Assembly (NCBI RefSeq): GCF_004912135.1
Contig: NZ_STGU01000004.1
Location: forward strand, 62,001-126,000
Direction: 5' to 3'
DNA from: Rhizobium rosettiformans W3
Lineage (GTDB): Bacteria; Pseudomonadota; Alphaproteobacteria; Rhizobiales; Rhizobiaceae
Length of the DNA stretch: 64,000 nucleotides
This document shows, piece by piece, positions 36,683-47,082 of this stretch. Within the stretch, counting starts at the first letter, position 1, and each line of letters begins with the position of its first letter. Under the pieces are notes generated by a model. The model did not search any database. It was not told where the DNA came from and saw only the letters and a list, made by a program, of their open reading frames with translations. The position numbers and the translations under genes are program-made.

Positions 36683-36789
36683 GGTCTCGTTGCCTTTCGC
36701 ATGCGGCGGCCAGAGATCTGTCCGTCCAGGTCATGCTTTGTGTTCTGGGTTCGGTTGGTGCCGAAGATCGCGATCTCCATAAACAGCGA

Positions 36790-36808
36790 GCGCCGGAAAA
36801 TCCGGCGC
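36790..36808 (-). other. Stem-loop between infB and rbfA
   Basis: GCGCCGGA and TCCGGCGC pair perfectly over 8 bases with a 3-base loop, 33 bases past the infB stop. No T run follows on the minus strand, so it is more likely a processing or stability element than a terminator. Confidence 0.5.
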
Positions 36809-36840
36809 CCGAAGAGATCTTGGGTTCGAAACGCCTGAGA

Positions 36841-39495
36841 TCAGAGCGTACGCGTGATGTGCTCCACGCGGAAGCACTCGATCGTGTCGCCGGCGCGGAT
36901 GTCTTCGTAGTTTTCGAAGGCCATACCGCATTCCTGACCCATCGGCACTTCCGAGACTTCGTCCTTGAAGCGCTTGAGCGTCTTGAGCTTGCCTTCGTGG
37001 ATGACGACGTTGTCGCGCACCAGGCGCACGCCTGCACCACGTTCCACCTTGCCTTCGACGACGCGGCAACCGGCGACCTTGCCGACCTTCGTGATGTTGA
37101 ACACCTCGAGGATCTCGGCATTGCCGAGGAAGGTTTCGCGACGCTCCGGAGAGAGCAGGCCCGACATCGCCGACTTCACGTCATCCACCAGATCGTAGAT
37201 GATGTTGTAGTAGCGGATCTCGATGCCGGCACGCTCGGACGCGGTGCGCGCCTGAGCATTGGCACGGACGTTGAAGCCGATGATCGCGGCGTTGGAGGCC
37301 TCGGCGAGCGAGATATCAGACTCCGTGATCGCGCCTGCACCCGAATGAACGATGCGAGCCCGAACTTCGTCGGTGCCAAGCTTTTCGAGGGCTGCAACGA
37401 TCGCTTCGACAGAACCCTGCACGTCGGCCTTGATGACCAGCGGGAATTCCTTGAAGCCGGTATCCTGCAGCTTGCTCATCATCTGCTCGAGCGAACCGCG
37501 CTGACCCGACTGGCGGGCAGCTGCCTTGTCGCGGGCGAGACGCTGACGATACTCGGAGATCTCGCGAGCACGGCTCTCGTTCTCGACCACGGCGAACTTG
37601 TCGCCGGCAGCAGGCGTACCCGACAGGCCGAGGATCTCGACCGGCATGGCAGGACCCGCTTCCTTGACGTGTTCGCCCTTGTCATTGACGAGCGCGCGGA
37701 CACGGCCCCACTGATCGCCGGCCACGATGATCTGGCCGGGCTTTAGCGTGCCCTTCTGAACGAGGACGGTCGCGACAGCACCACGGCCGCGGTCGAGCTG
37801 CGCTTCGATGACGGTACCTTCGGCAGTACGCTTCGGGTCGGCCTTCAGGTCGAGAATTTCAGCCTGCAGAAGCACGGCCTCGAGCAGCTTGTCGAGGTTG
37901 AGCTTGTTCTTCGCCGAAACCTCGACGTCGAGCACTTCACCACCCATGGATTCGACGAAGACTTCGTGCTGCAGAAGCTGCTGGCGAACCTTGTCCGGGT
38001 TTGCCTCATGCTTGTCGATCTTGTTGATCGCCACGATGATCGGCACGTTGGCCGCCTTGGCGTGGTTGATCGATTCGATCGTCTGCGGCATCACGCTGTC
38101 GTCGGCCGCCACCACGAGGATCGCGATGTCGGTCGCCTGGGCGCCGCGGGCACGCATCGCGGTAAACGCGGCGTGGCCGGGGGTGTCGATGAAGGTGATC
38201 TTCTGGCCGTTCTGTTCGACCTGATAGGCACCGATATGCTGCGTGATGCCACCGGCTTCACCGGCTACGACATTCGCCTTGCGGATGGCGTCGAGCAGCG
38301 AGGTCTTGCCGTGGTCGACGTGACCCATGATGGTCACGACCGGCGGACGGGTGACCAGTTCGCCTTCGTCGTCCTTGACGTTGAAGATGCCTTCTTCGAC
38401 GTCGGATTCCGAAACGCGCTTCACGGTATGGCCGAACTCGGTTGCGATGATTTCAGCGAGGTCGGCGTCGATGACGTCGCCCGGCTTCATCATCTGGCCT
38501 TCCTTCATCAGGTACTTGATGACGTCGACGGCGCGTTCGGACATGCGCTGCGACAGTTCCTGAATAGTGATCGTTTCCGGCAGGATGACCTCGCGCATGA
38601 CCTTTTCGCGCGTTTCCTGCATCTGGCTGCGGCGGAACTTCTCCTGGCGACGGCGCATGGAGGCGAGCGAACGGCCGCGCGATGCGCCACCTTCGTCGTC
38701 GACGGCAGCGCTGGTGACCGTCAGCTTGCCGCGACGGCGATCTTCCTCGGCCTTCGGACGGGCAGGGACCTTCGCCGGAGCCGGGGCCGCGACCTTGCCA
38801 CGGCCCGGAAGGCCGCGCGGCGGGCCGCGATCGTCGTCCTCGTCGTCTGCCTTGCGGCCACGGGCAAAGCCCGGAGAAGCCGGAGCCGACGGTGCTGCAG
38901 GAGCGGCCGGACGCGCAGGCGCTGCCGGAGCAGCCGCCACCGGAGCCGGCTCGGGTTCAGCCGGAGCCTCGACCTTCGGTTCCAGTGCGCGGCGAGCAGC
39001 CTCTTCGGCGGCCAGACGGGCAGCTTCCGCGGCTTCTGCCTTGCGGCGTTCTTCATCGATGGCGCGCTGCTTGGCTTCTTCGACTTCGCGGGCCTGAGCT
39101 TCGATCAGGGCGCGACGACGGGCTTCCATTTCACCGGCCGACAGGTCGTGCAGAACGGCGCCACGCGGACGCTCGGGCTGACGCGGCGGCTGCGGACGCT
39201 GCGGCTGCGGAGCCGGCTGATGAACGCGTGCGGCCGGAGCCGACGGCTGTGCCGGAGCCGGACGCTGTGCCTGCGGAGCAGGGGCTTCCGGAGCACGGGC
39301 GGCCGGTGCTGCGATGGGGGTAATGGGCTTTTCGTCGAGTGGGCGGGTCGGGCGGCGCTTTACCGTCTCGACAACGACCGACTTCGTACGGCCGCGCCCC
39401 ATGTCCTGGCGCACGGTACCCTGGCTCATCCCCGAGGGCTTCAGGGTGAGAGTCTTTTTCACGCCGATTGTCTTGTCGTCTTTGTTGTCGGTCAT
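36841..39495 (-). CDS. infB: Translation initiation factor IF-2
   Basis: Protein of 884 residues. A long low-complexity N-terminal region rich in Ala, Pro and Arg (residues ~40-290) precedes the IF2_N segment, the GTPase domain ([27 protein letters not shown]) and the C-terminal domains II-IV, ending [13 protein letters not shown]-2 places initiator tRNA on the 30S subunit and promotes subunit joining. It is the centre of the nusA-infB cluster. No internal start for a short IF-2 form was resolved. Confidence 0.98.
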   Translation of the reverse strand: MTDNKDDKTIGVKKTLTLKPSGMSQGTVRQDMGRGRTKSVVVETVKRRPTRPLDEKPITPIAAPAARAPEAPAPQAQRPAPAQPSAPAARVHQPAPQPQRPQPPRQPERPRGAVLHDLSAGEMEARRRALIEAQAREVEEAKQRAIDEERRKAEAAEAARLAAEEAARRALEPKVEAPAEPEPAPVAAAPAAPARPAAPAAPSAPASPGFARGRKADDEDDDRGPPRGLPGRGKVAAPAPAKVPARPKAEEDRRRGKLTVTSAAVDDEGGASRGRSLASMRRRQEKFRRSQMQETREKVMREVILPETITIQELSQRMSERAVDVIKYLMKEGQMMKPGDVIDADLAEIIATEFGHTVKRVSESDVEEGIFNVKDDEGELVTRPPVVTIMGHVDHGKTSLLDAIRKANVVAGEAGGITQHIGAYQVEQNGQKITFIDTPGHAAFTAMRARGAQATDIAILVVAADDSVMPQTIESINHAKAANVPIIVAINKIDKHEANPDKVRQQLLQHEVFVESMGGEVLDVEVSAKNKLNLDKLLEAVLLQAEILDLKADPKRTAEGTVIEAQLDRGRGAVATVLVQKGTLKPGQIIVAGDQWGRVRALVNDKGEHVKEAGPAMPVEILGLSGTPAAGDKFAVVENESRAREISEYRQRLARDKAAARQSGQRGSLEQMMSKLQDTGFKEFPLVIKADVQGSVEAIVAALEKLGTDEVRARIVHSGAGAITESDISLAEASNAAIIGFNVRANAQARTASERAGIEIRYYNIIYDLVDDVKSAMSGLLSPERRETFLGNAEILEVFNITKVGKVAGCRVVEGKVERGAGVRLVRDNVVIHEGKLKTLKRFKDEVSEVPMGQECGMAFENYEDIRAGDTIECFRVEHITRTL

Positions 39496-39596
39496 TCCGT
39501 TCCCGTTCCTTCGAGCGGGGCCGGATGCCGAGCATCAGGCCACGCCGTTCACATACTGTCCTAAACCACGGAGGCCGACCTGTGCCGGTGACCGCG

Positions 39597-40280
39597 TCAT
39601 TGTGATTTCGGGCCAGCGCCCGATACCTGCGGCTGAAGGCCGCGATAGGTTTCGAGCAGAGTTGCGCGCTTCACTACACCCTCACCTGCCTGCCCTGCAA
39701 GCACGCAAGCATGGATAAAAGCATTCTGGCCCATCTGCTCTTCCAATTCCGCCCCGGTCAGAAGGTGAAAGGCGGGAACCTCCGCCTCTGCCCCCGTTCC
39801 GAGGTGCCAGGCCTTGCGGGCCTGGTCGATCTTTCTCACGCCATCTGGTGCAGCATCCAGAGAATGGAAGACTGCAATGGCTTCGCCGCTCCGCACGGCC
39901 GCCTCGACCTTCGCAGCACCGCTGATGAACTGGCCGGCCTTGCGCGCCATGTTCATCATGCCGATCAGCTGCGCGACCAGGAGGCGGTCGACCACGGACC
40001 CAAGGTCCGGATCCGCCTTCACATCCCGTTTCAGCGCCCGGGCGAAGAGCTTCTTCGCCACGGCTTTGTCGACGGCCTCGCGGCTGGGGCTGACCCAGCA
40101 GCCCCGACCCGGAAGCGCCCGCTTCAAATCCGGGACGATCGTCCCGTCGGGTGCCGCCACGAAACGCAGAAGCGTCTCCGGCGATCCGCTCTCGCGGGTG
40201 ACGATGCACATCCGTCCATTCACGCCGGAGAGGTCGAAGTCGTCTTCGGCCCCCGTCGCGTCGGGCGTCTGCGCGGCCAT
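39597..40280 (-). CDS. YlxR-like RNA-binding protein (COG2740) fused to an L7Ae-like domain
   Basis: Protein of 227 residues. The N-terminal half is a YlxR domain (MCIVTRESGSPETLLRFV and ALPGRGCWV). The C-terminal half (MMNMARKAGQFISGAAKVEAAVRSG) resembles the L7Ae/L30e RNA-binding fold. In many Gram-positives these are two genes; alphaproteobacteria carry the fusion. A nucleoid or RNA-related role is suspected. The ATG at 40280 overlaps the nusA stop as TGATG; a GTG at 40283 is equally possible. Confidence 0.88.
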   Translation of the reverse strand: MAAQTPDATGAEDDFDLSGVNGRMCIVTRESGSPETLLRFVAAPDGTIVPDLKRALPGRGCWVSPSREAVDKAVAKKLFARALKRDVKADPDLGSVVDRLLVAQLIGMMNMARKAGQFISGAAKVEAAVRSGEAIAVFHSLDAAPDGVRKIDQARKAWHLGTGAEAEVPAFHLLTGAELEEQMGQNAFIHACVLAGQAGEGVVKRATLLETYRGLQPQVSGAGPKSQ

Positions 40281-41896
40281 CACGTGGCCTGCTCGGCTTC
40301 TTCGCCTTCGAGTTCGGCTTCAGCTGCTTCGGCTTCGGCCGCGAGGTCTTCCTCGGTGATCCAGCCCGCTGCGAGGCGCGCCTGAACGACCATGGCTTCG
40401 GCTTCGGCACGCGAGATGTCGAACTTCGAGAACAGCCCCTCGAACTTCTTCGTCTCGCCGTCCTTGCGCTCGCTCCAGCCGACGAGATCGTCCGCGGCGC
40501 AGCCAGCGAAGTCCTCGATCGTCTTGATGCCGTCTTCGCCGAGCGCGACCATCATCTGCGAGGTCATGCCGTCGATCTGGCGCAATTCGTCGGCCACGCC
40601 GAGTTCGCGGCGCTTGGCATCCATTTCGGCCTCGATCTTCTCGAGGTATTCGCGAGCGCGGGTCTGGATTTCCTGCGCCGTGTCTTCGTCGAAGCCGTCG
40701 ATCGAAGCGATTTCGTCGAGATCGACGTAAGCCACTTCCTCGACCTGGGCGAAGCCTTCCGATGCCAGCACCTGGCCGACCATCTCGTCGACGTCGAGCG
40801 CGTCCATGAACAGGTTCGTGCGCTCGTTGAATTCCTTCTGACGGCGTTCCGATTCCTCGGCTTCCGTCATGATGTCGATGTCCCAGCCGGTCAGCTGCGA
40901 AGCCAGGCGGACGTTCTGACCGCGGCGGCCGATGGCCAGCGACAGCTGCTCGTCCGGAACCACGACTTCGATCCGCTCTGCATCTTCGTCGAGAACGACC
41001 TTGGCGACTTCTGCCGGCTGCAGGGCGTTGACGATGAAGGAAGCCGGATCCTGGCTCCACGGAATGATGTCGATCTTCTCGCCCTGAAGCTCGCCGACAA
41101 CGGCCTGAACGCGCGAACCGCGCATACCGACGCAAGCGCCGACCGGATCGATCGAGCTATCGTTCGAGATGACGGCGATCTTGGCGCGCGAACCCGGATC
41201 ACGGGCCACCGACTTGATCTGGATGATGCCGTCGTAGATCTCCGGCACTTCCATGGTGAAGAGCTTCACCATGAACTGCGGATGGGTGCGCGAGAGGAAA
41301 ATCTGCGGACCACGCTGCTCACGACGGACATCATATACGTATGCACGGACGCGATCGCCATAGCGGAAGGCTTCCCGCGGGATCATTTCGTCACGGCGGA
41401 TGATGCCTTCGCCACGGCCGAGGTCGACGATGACGTTGCCGTATTCGACGCGCTTGACGGTGCCGTTGACGATTTCGCCGACGCGGTCCTTGAATTCGTC
41501 GAACTGGCGGTCACGCTCGGCTTCGCGCACCTTCTGCACGATGACCTGCTTGGCCGACTGGGCAGCGATACGGCCAAAGTCCATCGGCGGCAGCGGGTCG
41601 GCAATGAAGTCGCCGAGCTTGGCGTCGACATTGCGGTCACGAGCCAGTTCAAGCGCGATCTGCGTCGAATAGTCCTCGACCTTCTCGACCACTTCCAGGA
41701 GGCGCTGCAGGCGGATTTCGCCGGTCTTCGAGTTGATGTCGGCGCGGATGTTCGTTTCCGTGCCGTAACGCGAACGGGCAGCCTTCTGGATCGCGTCGGC
41801 CATGGCGGCGAGCACGATTTCGCGGTCGATCACCTTTTCACGGGCAACGGCATCTGCGATCTGCAAGAGCTCGAGCCGGTTAGCACTGACTGCCAT
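40280..41896 (-). CDS. nusA: Transcription termination/antitermination factor NusA
   Basis: Protein of 538 residues: N-terminal RNA polymerase-binding domain (residues 1-125), S1 (~135-200, GTVKRVEYGNVIVDLG), two KH domains (~230-345, with GACVGMRGSRVQAV and AIGRRGQNVRLASQLTGW), and two C-terminal acidic helix-hairpin repeats. It modulates pausing, termination and antitermination. The operon order rimP-nusA-ylxR-infB is standard. A terminator-like hairpin lies in the operon leader, which is notable because NusA itself can act on such sites. Confidence 0.98.
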   Translation of the reverse strand: MAVSANRLELLQIADAVAREKVIDREIVLAAMADAIQKAARSRYGTETNIRADINSKTGEIRLQRLLEVVEKVEDYSTQIALELARDRNVDAKLGDFIADPLPPMDFGRIAAQSAKQVIVQKVREAERDRQFDEFKDRVGEIVNGTVKRVEYGNVIVDLGRGEGIIRRDEMIPREAFRYGDRVRAYVYDVRREQRGPQIFLSRTHPQFMVKLFTMEVPEIYDGIIQIKSVARDPGSRAKIAVISNDSSIDPVGACVGMRGSRVQAVVGELQGEKIDIIPWSQDPASFIVNALQPAEVAKVVLDEDAERIEVVVPDEQLSLAIGRRGQNVRLASQLTGWDIDIMTEAEESERRQKEFNERTNLFMDALDVDEMVGQVLASEGFAQVEEVAYVDLDEIASIDGFDEDTAQEIQTRAREYLEKIEAEMDAKRRELGVADELRQIDGMTSQMMVALGEDGIKTIEDFAGCAADDLVGWSERKDGETKKFEGLFSKFDISRAEAEAMVVQARLAAGWITEEDLAAEAEAAEAELEGEEAEQAT

Positions 41897-41952
41897 GTTT
41901 AGGTCTCCGTCTTCACCCCCGGGCGCCTGGCCGCGAGGTCTTGGGTCAAACG

Positions 41953-42561
41953 TTATTCTTCGCTGTCGTCTTCGTCGTTCTGGTTCGCGGCCTGCGCCTT
42001 GGCGAGCTTGTCGGCGCGCAGCGCATCCCGGATCAGATCGTCCGTCAGAATGAGTTTGGCTTCAGCGAGCGTGTTGAAGGGAATCGTCACCTTCGGCTCC
42101 TCGCCATAGGCCACCTGATCGCGTTCCAGTGTGAACCCGTCCTGGGTCACATCGGTGATCTTGCCGCGGAAGCGCTTGCGATTGTCGACCAGAATCGAGG
42201 TTTCGCACTTCACCAGATGTCCCTGCCAGCGGCTGAAATCCGACTTGCGAACCATCGGGCGATCGATGCCCGGCGACGACACTTCCAGATGATAGGCCTT
42301 GTCGACCGGATCCTCGACGTCGAGAACCGGCGAAATCGCCATCGATACGGCTTCGCAATCTTCGACGGTCATCGTGCCGTCGGTGCGTTCTGCCATGATC
42401 TGCAGCGTCATTCCGTTCTGGTTCATCATGCGTACGCGAACCAGCTTGAAATCCATCGCGACGAGCACGGGCTCGATAATTTCGGCGATCCGACGGTCAA
42501 GGCCCGTCTCGATGATGATCCGTGCTTCGCCGGGTTCCGGCTTCGGCATGTCTTCGGACAA
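41953..42561 (-). CDS. rimP: Ribosome maturation factor RimP
   Basis: Protein of 202 residues. Conserved RimP features are present: [19 protein letters not shown] and [14 protein letters not shown]. RimP assists 30S assembly. The TTG at 42561 has GGGAG nine bases upstream; an ATG at 42549 is the alternative. A C-terminal extension rich in Asp and Glu ([11 protein letters not shown]) is normal for rhizobia. It is first gene of the minus-strand operon. Confidence 0.95.
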   Translation of the reverse strand: MSEDMPKPEPGEARIIIETGLDRRIAEIIEPVLVAMDFKLVRVRMMNQNGMTLQIMAERTDGTMTVEDCEAVSMAISPVLDVEDPVDKAYHLEVSSPGIDRPMVRKSDFSRWQGHLVKCETSILVDNRKRFRGKITDVTQDGFTLERDQVAYGEEPKVTIPFNTLAEAKLILTDDLIRDALRADKLAKAQAANQNDEDDSEE

Positions 42562-42593
42562 TCGTTCTACTCCCGATTGGCTGCGATCGCCAA

Positions 42594-42624
42594 TAAAAAA
42601 GAGCGGGTCCTTCCGGGCCCACCC
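42594..42624 (-). promoter_or_regulatory. Terminator-like hairpin in the rimP-nusA leader (possible attenuator)
   Basis: On the minus strand GGGTGGGCCC, loop GGAA and GGACCCGCTC form a 10-base stem (one C-A mismatch and two G-U pairs), directly followed by TTTTTTATT. It lies between the predicted promoter (42653-42681) and the rimP start (42561), so it cannot be the end of another gene. It may attenuate the operon. Confidence 0.65.
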
Positions 42625-42652
42625 TTCATCTGTCGATCAAGAATTTGAAGCT

Positions 42653-42681
42653 GATATAGCCGACCACCCCGACTTTTGCAA
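42653..42681 (-). promoter_or_regulatory. Sigma-70 type promoter of the rimP-nusA-infB operon
   Basis: On the minus strand TTGCAA (42681-42676), a 17-base spacer and TATATC (42658-42653), preceded by C in both hexamer contexts, fit the alphaproteobacterial housekeeping pattern. Transcription should start near 42646. Confidence 0.7.
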
Positions 42682-42791
42682 GCTTTTCGGGAAGGGTCGA
42701 AAACAAACTTGCCATTCAGGCGTTGCGCAAGGCAAGCTCTCACCCACCGCAGACGTGACCGGATCCGGTTGCGGACAGAAAAGTTTCAGAC

Positions 42792-44426
42792 ATGTCTCCG
42801 AACGAACGTCGCTCGCCCCTCCTGCCACTCCGCAACGAGGCTTACCGCCGGATCTGGCTTGCCAGCATCTCGTCCAATCTCGGCGGACTGATCCAGGGCG
42901 TCGGTGCCGCCTGGATGATGGCGTCGATCTCGACCTCGGAAAACATGGTCGCGCTGGTCCAGGCCTCCAACACCGGCCCGATTATGCTGCTTTCGCTGAT
43001 TGCCGGTGCCATTGCCGACAGTTTCGATCGCCGCCGGGTGATGATTGCCGCTCAGCTCTTCATGATCCTGGTCTCGGCGCTGTTGACGCTCTTCGCCCTC
43101 CTGGATCTGATCACGCCCTGGGCGCTTCTTGCCTTCACCTTCCTGATCGGCTGCGGCACGGCGCTCAACAATCCGTCCTGGCAGGCCTCGGTCGGCGACA
43201 TCGTCCCGCGCGGTGATCTGCCCGCAGCCGTCTCGCTGAACAGCATGGGCTTCAACATCACCCGCAGCGTCGGGCCGGCGATCGGCGGTATGATCGTGGC
43301 AGCCGCCGGTGCCGCGGCAGCCTTCGCCGTCAACACGCTCTCTTACTTCGCCATCATCTACGCGCTCATCCGCTGGCGTCCGAACATTCCGAAAAACCCC
43401 TTGCCACGCGAGCAGCTCGGCTCGGCGATTGCCGCCGGTCTGCGCTACGTCGCGATGTCGCCCAATCTCGGCAAGGTTCTCTTCCGCGGCTTCGTCTTCG
43501 GTCTCACGGCCACGGCAATCCTCTCGCTGCTCCCCATCGTTGCGCGCGACCAGCTGATCGGCGGTCCGCTGACCTTCGGCGGTCTGCTCGGCGCTTTTGG
43601 TCTCGGCGCCATCTTCGGCGCCTTCGCCAACCAGCGTGCCCGCGAACTTCTCTCGAGTGAGGATATCGTCCGCGCCGCTTTCGCCGGCTTCGCGGTTGCC
43701 GCCGGCGTCACCGGCATCAGCACCTCGATCTGGATCACAGCACTCGCGTTGATGGTCGCCGGCGCCTGCTGGGTGCTCGCGCTTTCGCTCTTCAACACGG
43801 TCGTGCAGCTCTCGACCCCCCGCTGGGTCGTCGGCCGTGCCCTGTCGCTCTACCAGACAGCCACCTTCGGCGGCATGGCGACCGGCAGCTGGCTGTGGGG
43901 CAGTGTCGCCGAGAATTACGGTTCGGGTCAGGCTCTGGTCGCGTCCAGCCTCTTGATGATGGTCGGCGTCTTCATCGGCCTCTTCCTGCCCATGCCGGCC
44001 TTCGCCACGCTGGACCTCGATCCCTTGAACCGGTTCAACGAACCATCCCTCAGGCTCGACATCCGCCCCCGCAGCGGTCCGATCGTCATCCATGTCGATT
44101 TCGAGATCGCCGACGAGGACGTGCCGGAATTCTTGCGCGTCATGGTCGAGCGCCGCCGCATCCGGCTGCGCGATGGCGCCCGCAACTGGGCGCTGATGCG
44201 GGATCTCGAAAATCCCGACATCTGGACGGAAACCTATCACGTGCCGACCTGGGTCGATTACGTCCGCCATAATCAGCGGCGCACCAAGGCCGATGCCGAG
44301 ATCACCGACCGCCTGCTCGAACTCCATCGCGGCGATCGGCCGCCCAAGGTGCACCGAATGATCGAGCGCCAGGCCATCCCGCCGGCCGATGACGTCTTCC
44401 ATCAGCCGCATATCGACCATCACTGA
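42792..44426 (+). CDS. MFS transporter with C-terminal cytoplasmic ferredoxin-like domain
   Basis: Protein of 544 residues. Residues 1-~405 form a 12-helix MFS_3 (EntS-like) exporter, with the loop motif IADSFDRRRVM after helix 2. Residues ~410-544 form a soluble domain (VIHVDFEIADEDVPEF, RNWALMRD, TYHVPTWVDYVRHNQR) like the antibiotic-monooxygenase or DABB fold found at the end of this family. It probably exports a siderophore-like or other small compound; no biosynthetic genes lie nearby. The start at 42792 is divergent from rimP. Confidence 0.85.
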   Translation: MSPNERRSPLLPLRNEAYRRIWLASISSNLGGLIQGVGAAWMMASISTSENMVALVQASNTGPIMLLSLIAGAIADSFDRRRVMIAAQLFMILVSALLTLFALLDLITPWALLAFTFLIGCGTALNNPSWQASVGDIVPRGDLPAAVSLNSMGFNITRSVGPAIGGMIVAAAGAAAAFAVNTLSYFAIIYALIRWRPNIPKNPLPREQLGSAIAAGLRYVAMSPNLGKVLFRGFVFGLTATAILSLLPIVARDQLIGGPLTFGGLLGAFGLGAIFGAFANQRARELLSSEDIVRAAFAGFAVAAGVTGISTSIWITALALMVAGACWVLALSLFNTVVQLSTPRWVVGRALSLYQTATFGGMATGSWLWGSVAENYGSGQALVASSLLMMVGVFIGLFLPMPAFATLDLDPLNRFNEPSLRLDIRPRSGPIVIHVDFEIADEDVPEFLRVMVERRRIRLRDGARNWALMRDLENPDIWTETYHVPTWVDYVRHNQRRTKADAEITDRLLELHRGDRPPKVHRMIERQAIPPADDVFHQPHIDHH

Positions 44427-44435
44427 GACGGAGGC

Positions 44436-45698
44436 TCAGCGCAGCTTCGCCTTGAGATCCGCGCTTGGATAGCAGGTGGGCTTCATCCCGTTCTTCGCTT
44501 GCCATTCGCCGAGCGAGCGGCGCGTCTTGAAGCCGGGCAGGCCATCGACCTTGCCGACGTCATAGCCCTGTGCCACCAGGGCCTTCTGCATGGCGAGCAC
44601 GTCCGAGCGCAGCATCTTGCCGACATCGCCCCAGGATGCCTTGAAGGCACCGCCGCCATAGGCGATCCGGTCGGCGAGATTGCCGATGAACAGCGCATAG
44701 AGATCGGAATTGTTGTATTCCTTGAGCACGTAGAAATTCGGCGTCACGAGGAATTCCGGGCCATAGGTCCCGGCCGGCACCAGCATCATCGCCGGCTGCG
44801 AGCTTTCCGACGAGGGAAATGCGCGGCCGGAAATGCGCGTGAGGCCGCCGTCTGCCCAGGCAGAGACGGGCTTTGCCCTGTCCGGCCCTTCCTGCGCACA
44901 GGAAACGCCATCAGGAATGGTGATCTCGTAGCCCCACTCCCGGCCCCTTTGCCAGCCGCTCTTCACCAGATAGTTGGCGATCGATGCCAGCGTGTCCGGC
45001 ACCGAGTTCCAGATATCGCGCTTGCCGTCGCCATCGAAGTCCACGGCATATTTGAGGTAGCTGCCCGGCATGAATTGCGGCTGCCCCAGTGCGCCGGCCC
45101 AGGAACCCATCAGCCGGTCGGCACTCACATCCCCGCTTTCGACGATATGCAGCGCCGAGATCAGCTCCTGCTGGAACATCGGCTTGCGCGTCGACATGAA
45201 GGCTTTGGTCGCCAGAACGTCGATGGCCGAATGGGGAAGCTTCGCCCGCCCATAGCCGGACTCGCGTCCCCAGATCGCGACGATGATCGAGCCTGGAACG
45301 CCATAGGTCGCCTCGACCTTGCGCAGCGTCGACGCATGCTGACTGGCGAGGTTTCGGCCGGTTGCGGCCAGTCCCTGCAGGCGCTTCTCGTTGAAATAGG
45401 AGGCCGGTGAGCTGAACTCCGCCTGGCTTTGCGTCCGCTCCTTCGGCGGCTCGGTGCCGGGCGGCACGAGATCCGGAAGGTCCCAATCGAGCTTTACGCC
45501 CCGAAGGGTCCTGTCGAACACTTGCCTGCTGATCCCGCCTTCCTGGGCGGCACGCCAGAGATCGCTGGCAATCCATTGCCGGAATTGCGCCTCGACAGCG
45601 CTGCGCGAGACGGCTGCGGCCGGTGAAGCGAGGCCTCCTGCCAGAACGAGTGAAACGGTGGTCAGCAGCCAGCGCAGTGGCTTTCGAAGTCGTGCCAT
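44436..45698 (-). CDS. Lytic murein transglycosylase, MltB family
   Basis: Protein of 420 residues with a signal peptide (LLTTVSLVLAGGLASPAAA). The GH103/MltB catalytic domain has the acid Glu in WGRESGYG and the segments GSWAGALGQPQFMPGSYL and NSVPDTLASIANYL. A C-terminal peptidoglycan-binding domain (LAMQKALVAQGYDVGKVDGLPG) follows. It cleaves glycan strands to 1,6-anhydro muropeptides in the periplasm. It is convergent to the MFS gene with a 9-base gap. Confidence 0.92.
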   Translation of the reverse strand: MARLRKPLRWLLTTVSLVLAGGLASPAAAVSRSAVEAQFRQWIASDLWRAAQEGGISRQVFDRTLRGVKLDWDLPDLVPPGTEPPKERTQSQAEFSSPASYFNEKRLQGLAATGRNLASQHASTLRKVEATYGVPGSIIVAIWGRESGYGRAKLPHSAIDVLATKAFMSTRKPMFQQELISALHIVESGDVSADRLMGSWAGALGQPQFMPGSYLKYAVDFDGDGKRDIWNSVPDTLASIANYLVKSGWQRGREWGYEITIPDGVSCAQEGPDRAKPVSAWADGGLTRISGRAFPSSESSQPAMMLVPAGTYGPEFLVTPNFYVLKEYNNSDLYALFIGNLADRIAYGGGAFKASWGDVGKMLRSDVLAMQKALVAQGYDVGKVDGLPGFKTRRSLGEWQAKNGMKPTCYPSADLKAKLR

Positions 45699-45721
45699 CG
45701 ATCTTTCCTCCCGGAATACTG

Positions 45722-46327
45722 TCAGATCGCCGTCCGCGCCCTCAGCGCCGCAGACAATGTGCCCTCGTCCAGATAATCGAGCTCGCCACCGACAGGCACG
45801 CCATGGGCGAGCCGTGTGATCTTCACGTCGAGCCCCGTCAGGTGGTCGGTTATATAGTGTGCTGTGGTTTGTCCCTCGACGGTCGCGTTGACCGCGATGA
45901 TGATCTCGCGGATCCCGCCCTTCGACACCCGGTCGATCAACCCCTTGATGTTGAGATCATCGGGTCCGATCCCGTCGAGCGGCGACAGCGTGCCGCCCAG
46001 CACGTGGTAAGCGGCATTCATCGCGCCAGCCCGCTCCAGCGCCCAGAGATCGGAGACATCCTCGACTACGATGATCACGGACTGGTCGCGCTGCACATCG
46101 GTGCAGACCGTGCAGGGATCGACCGTGTCGACATTGCCGCAGCAGGAGCAGATCTTCACCTTGTCATAGGCTTCGCCCATGGCGTGACCCAGGGGTCCTA
46201 GGAGCTGGTCCTTCTTCTTGATGAGATGCAGCGCCGCACGCCGTGCAGAGCGGGGTCCAAGCCCCGGCACCTTCGCCAGAAGTTGGATGAGTTTCTCGAT
46301 TTCGGGTCCGGTGACTCGTTTTGCCAT
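45722..46327 (-). CDS. recR: Recombination protein RecR
   Basis: Protein of 201 residues. It has the helix-hairpin-helix ([18 protein letters not shown]), the four-Cys zinc finger [16 protein letters not shown] and a Toprim domain ([14 protein letters not shown]). With RecO and RecF it loads RecA at gapped DNA. In many bacteria the order is dnaX-ybaB-recR; here ybaB and dnaX lie about 1.7 kb further, separated by two plus-strand genes. Confidence 0.97.
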   Translation of the reverse strand: MAKRVTGPEIEKLIQLLAKVPGLGPRSARRAALHLIKKKDQLLGPLGHAMGEAYDKVKICSCCGNVDTVDPCTVCTDVQRDQSVIIVVEDVSDLWALERAGAMNAAYHVLGGTLSPLDGIGPDDLNIKGLIDRVSKGGIREIIIAVNATVEGQTTAHYITDHLTGLDVKITRLAHGVPVGGELDYLDEGTLSAALRARTAI

Positions 46328-46382
46328 GGCGGCGTTTCTAGCCCATATAGACGGCGAACGGAATCGCCGAAGGGTGCGTCAC

Positions 46383-47003
46383 ATGAAAATCCTCGCCGTC
46401 TGCCTCGGTCGACCCGAAATCCTGCCGGGGAAGAAATACAAGACGGGCATCAACAAGCTCGCCATCCAGGGTCCTGTTATGGTCGATGCCGAAGGGCTCG
46501 TCGGCGACGCGATCCTCAACCGCAAGCATCATGGCGGCGTCGACCAGGCCGTCTATATCGAGGGCTCCATCGATCTCGACTGGTGGCAGACCGAGCTCGG
46601 TCGGGATTTGCCCTTCGGCACCTTCGGCGAGAACCTTGTCATCGAGGGCCTGGAAAGCGCCATGCTGGCCGCCGGCGACAGGCTGGCGATCGGCGAGGTC
46701 CTGCTCGAGATCACCTCTGCCCGCATCCCCTGCGCCACCTTCGCCGCGAAGATGGGCGAGCCGACCTTCGTCAAGCGCTATACCCGCGCCGCCAGGCCGG
46801 GCGCCTATGCGCGCGTGCTGCAGGGTGGCATGGTCGAGGCTGGCCAATCCGTCGAGTTCAAGCCCTGGAGCGGCGACCGCGTCACCATGCGCGAGATGAT
46901 GGCAACCTTCGGCCGCAGGCTGAGCGACACCGATCGCGCCCGTTATCTGGCGGCTCCGGTCCACTACAAGGTGAAGGACGCGATCCGCGCCGGCGAGATG
47001 TGA
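46383..47003 (+). CDS. MOSC domain protein (YiiM-like)
   Basis: Protein of 206 residues with a MOSC beta-barrel: FGENLVIEGLE, TSARIPCATFAAKMG with the conserved Cys, and a C-terminal three-alpha part. MOSC proteins handle sulfur on molybdenum cofactor or reduce N-hydroxylated bases (YiiM, YcbX). The start at 46383 gives the family N-terminus MKILAVCLGRP; a longer frame overlaps recR and is unlikely. No molybdenum genes lie next to it. Confidence 0.85.
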   Translation: MKILAVCLGRPEILPGKKYKTGINKLAIQGPVMVDAEGLVGDAILNRKHHGGVDQAVYIEGSIDLDWWQTELGRDLPFGTFGENLVIEGLESAMLAAGDRLAIGEVLLEITSARIPCATFAAKMGEPTFVKRYTRAARPGAYARVLQGGMVEAGQSVEFKPWSGDRVTMREMMATFGRRLSDTDRARYLAAPVHYKVKDAIRAGEM

Positions 47004-47082
47004 GCCTCCGCCGAAGGTGGTAAAGCGGCCGGCTTTACCAGGCCGAGCCATCTCGCCATCATGCCGCCCGCCTGGAGGAATG

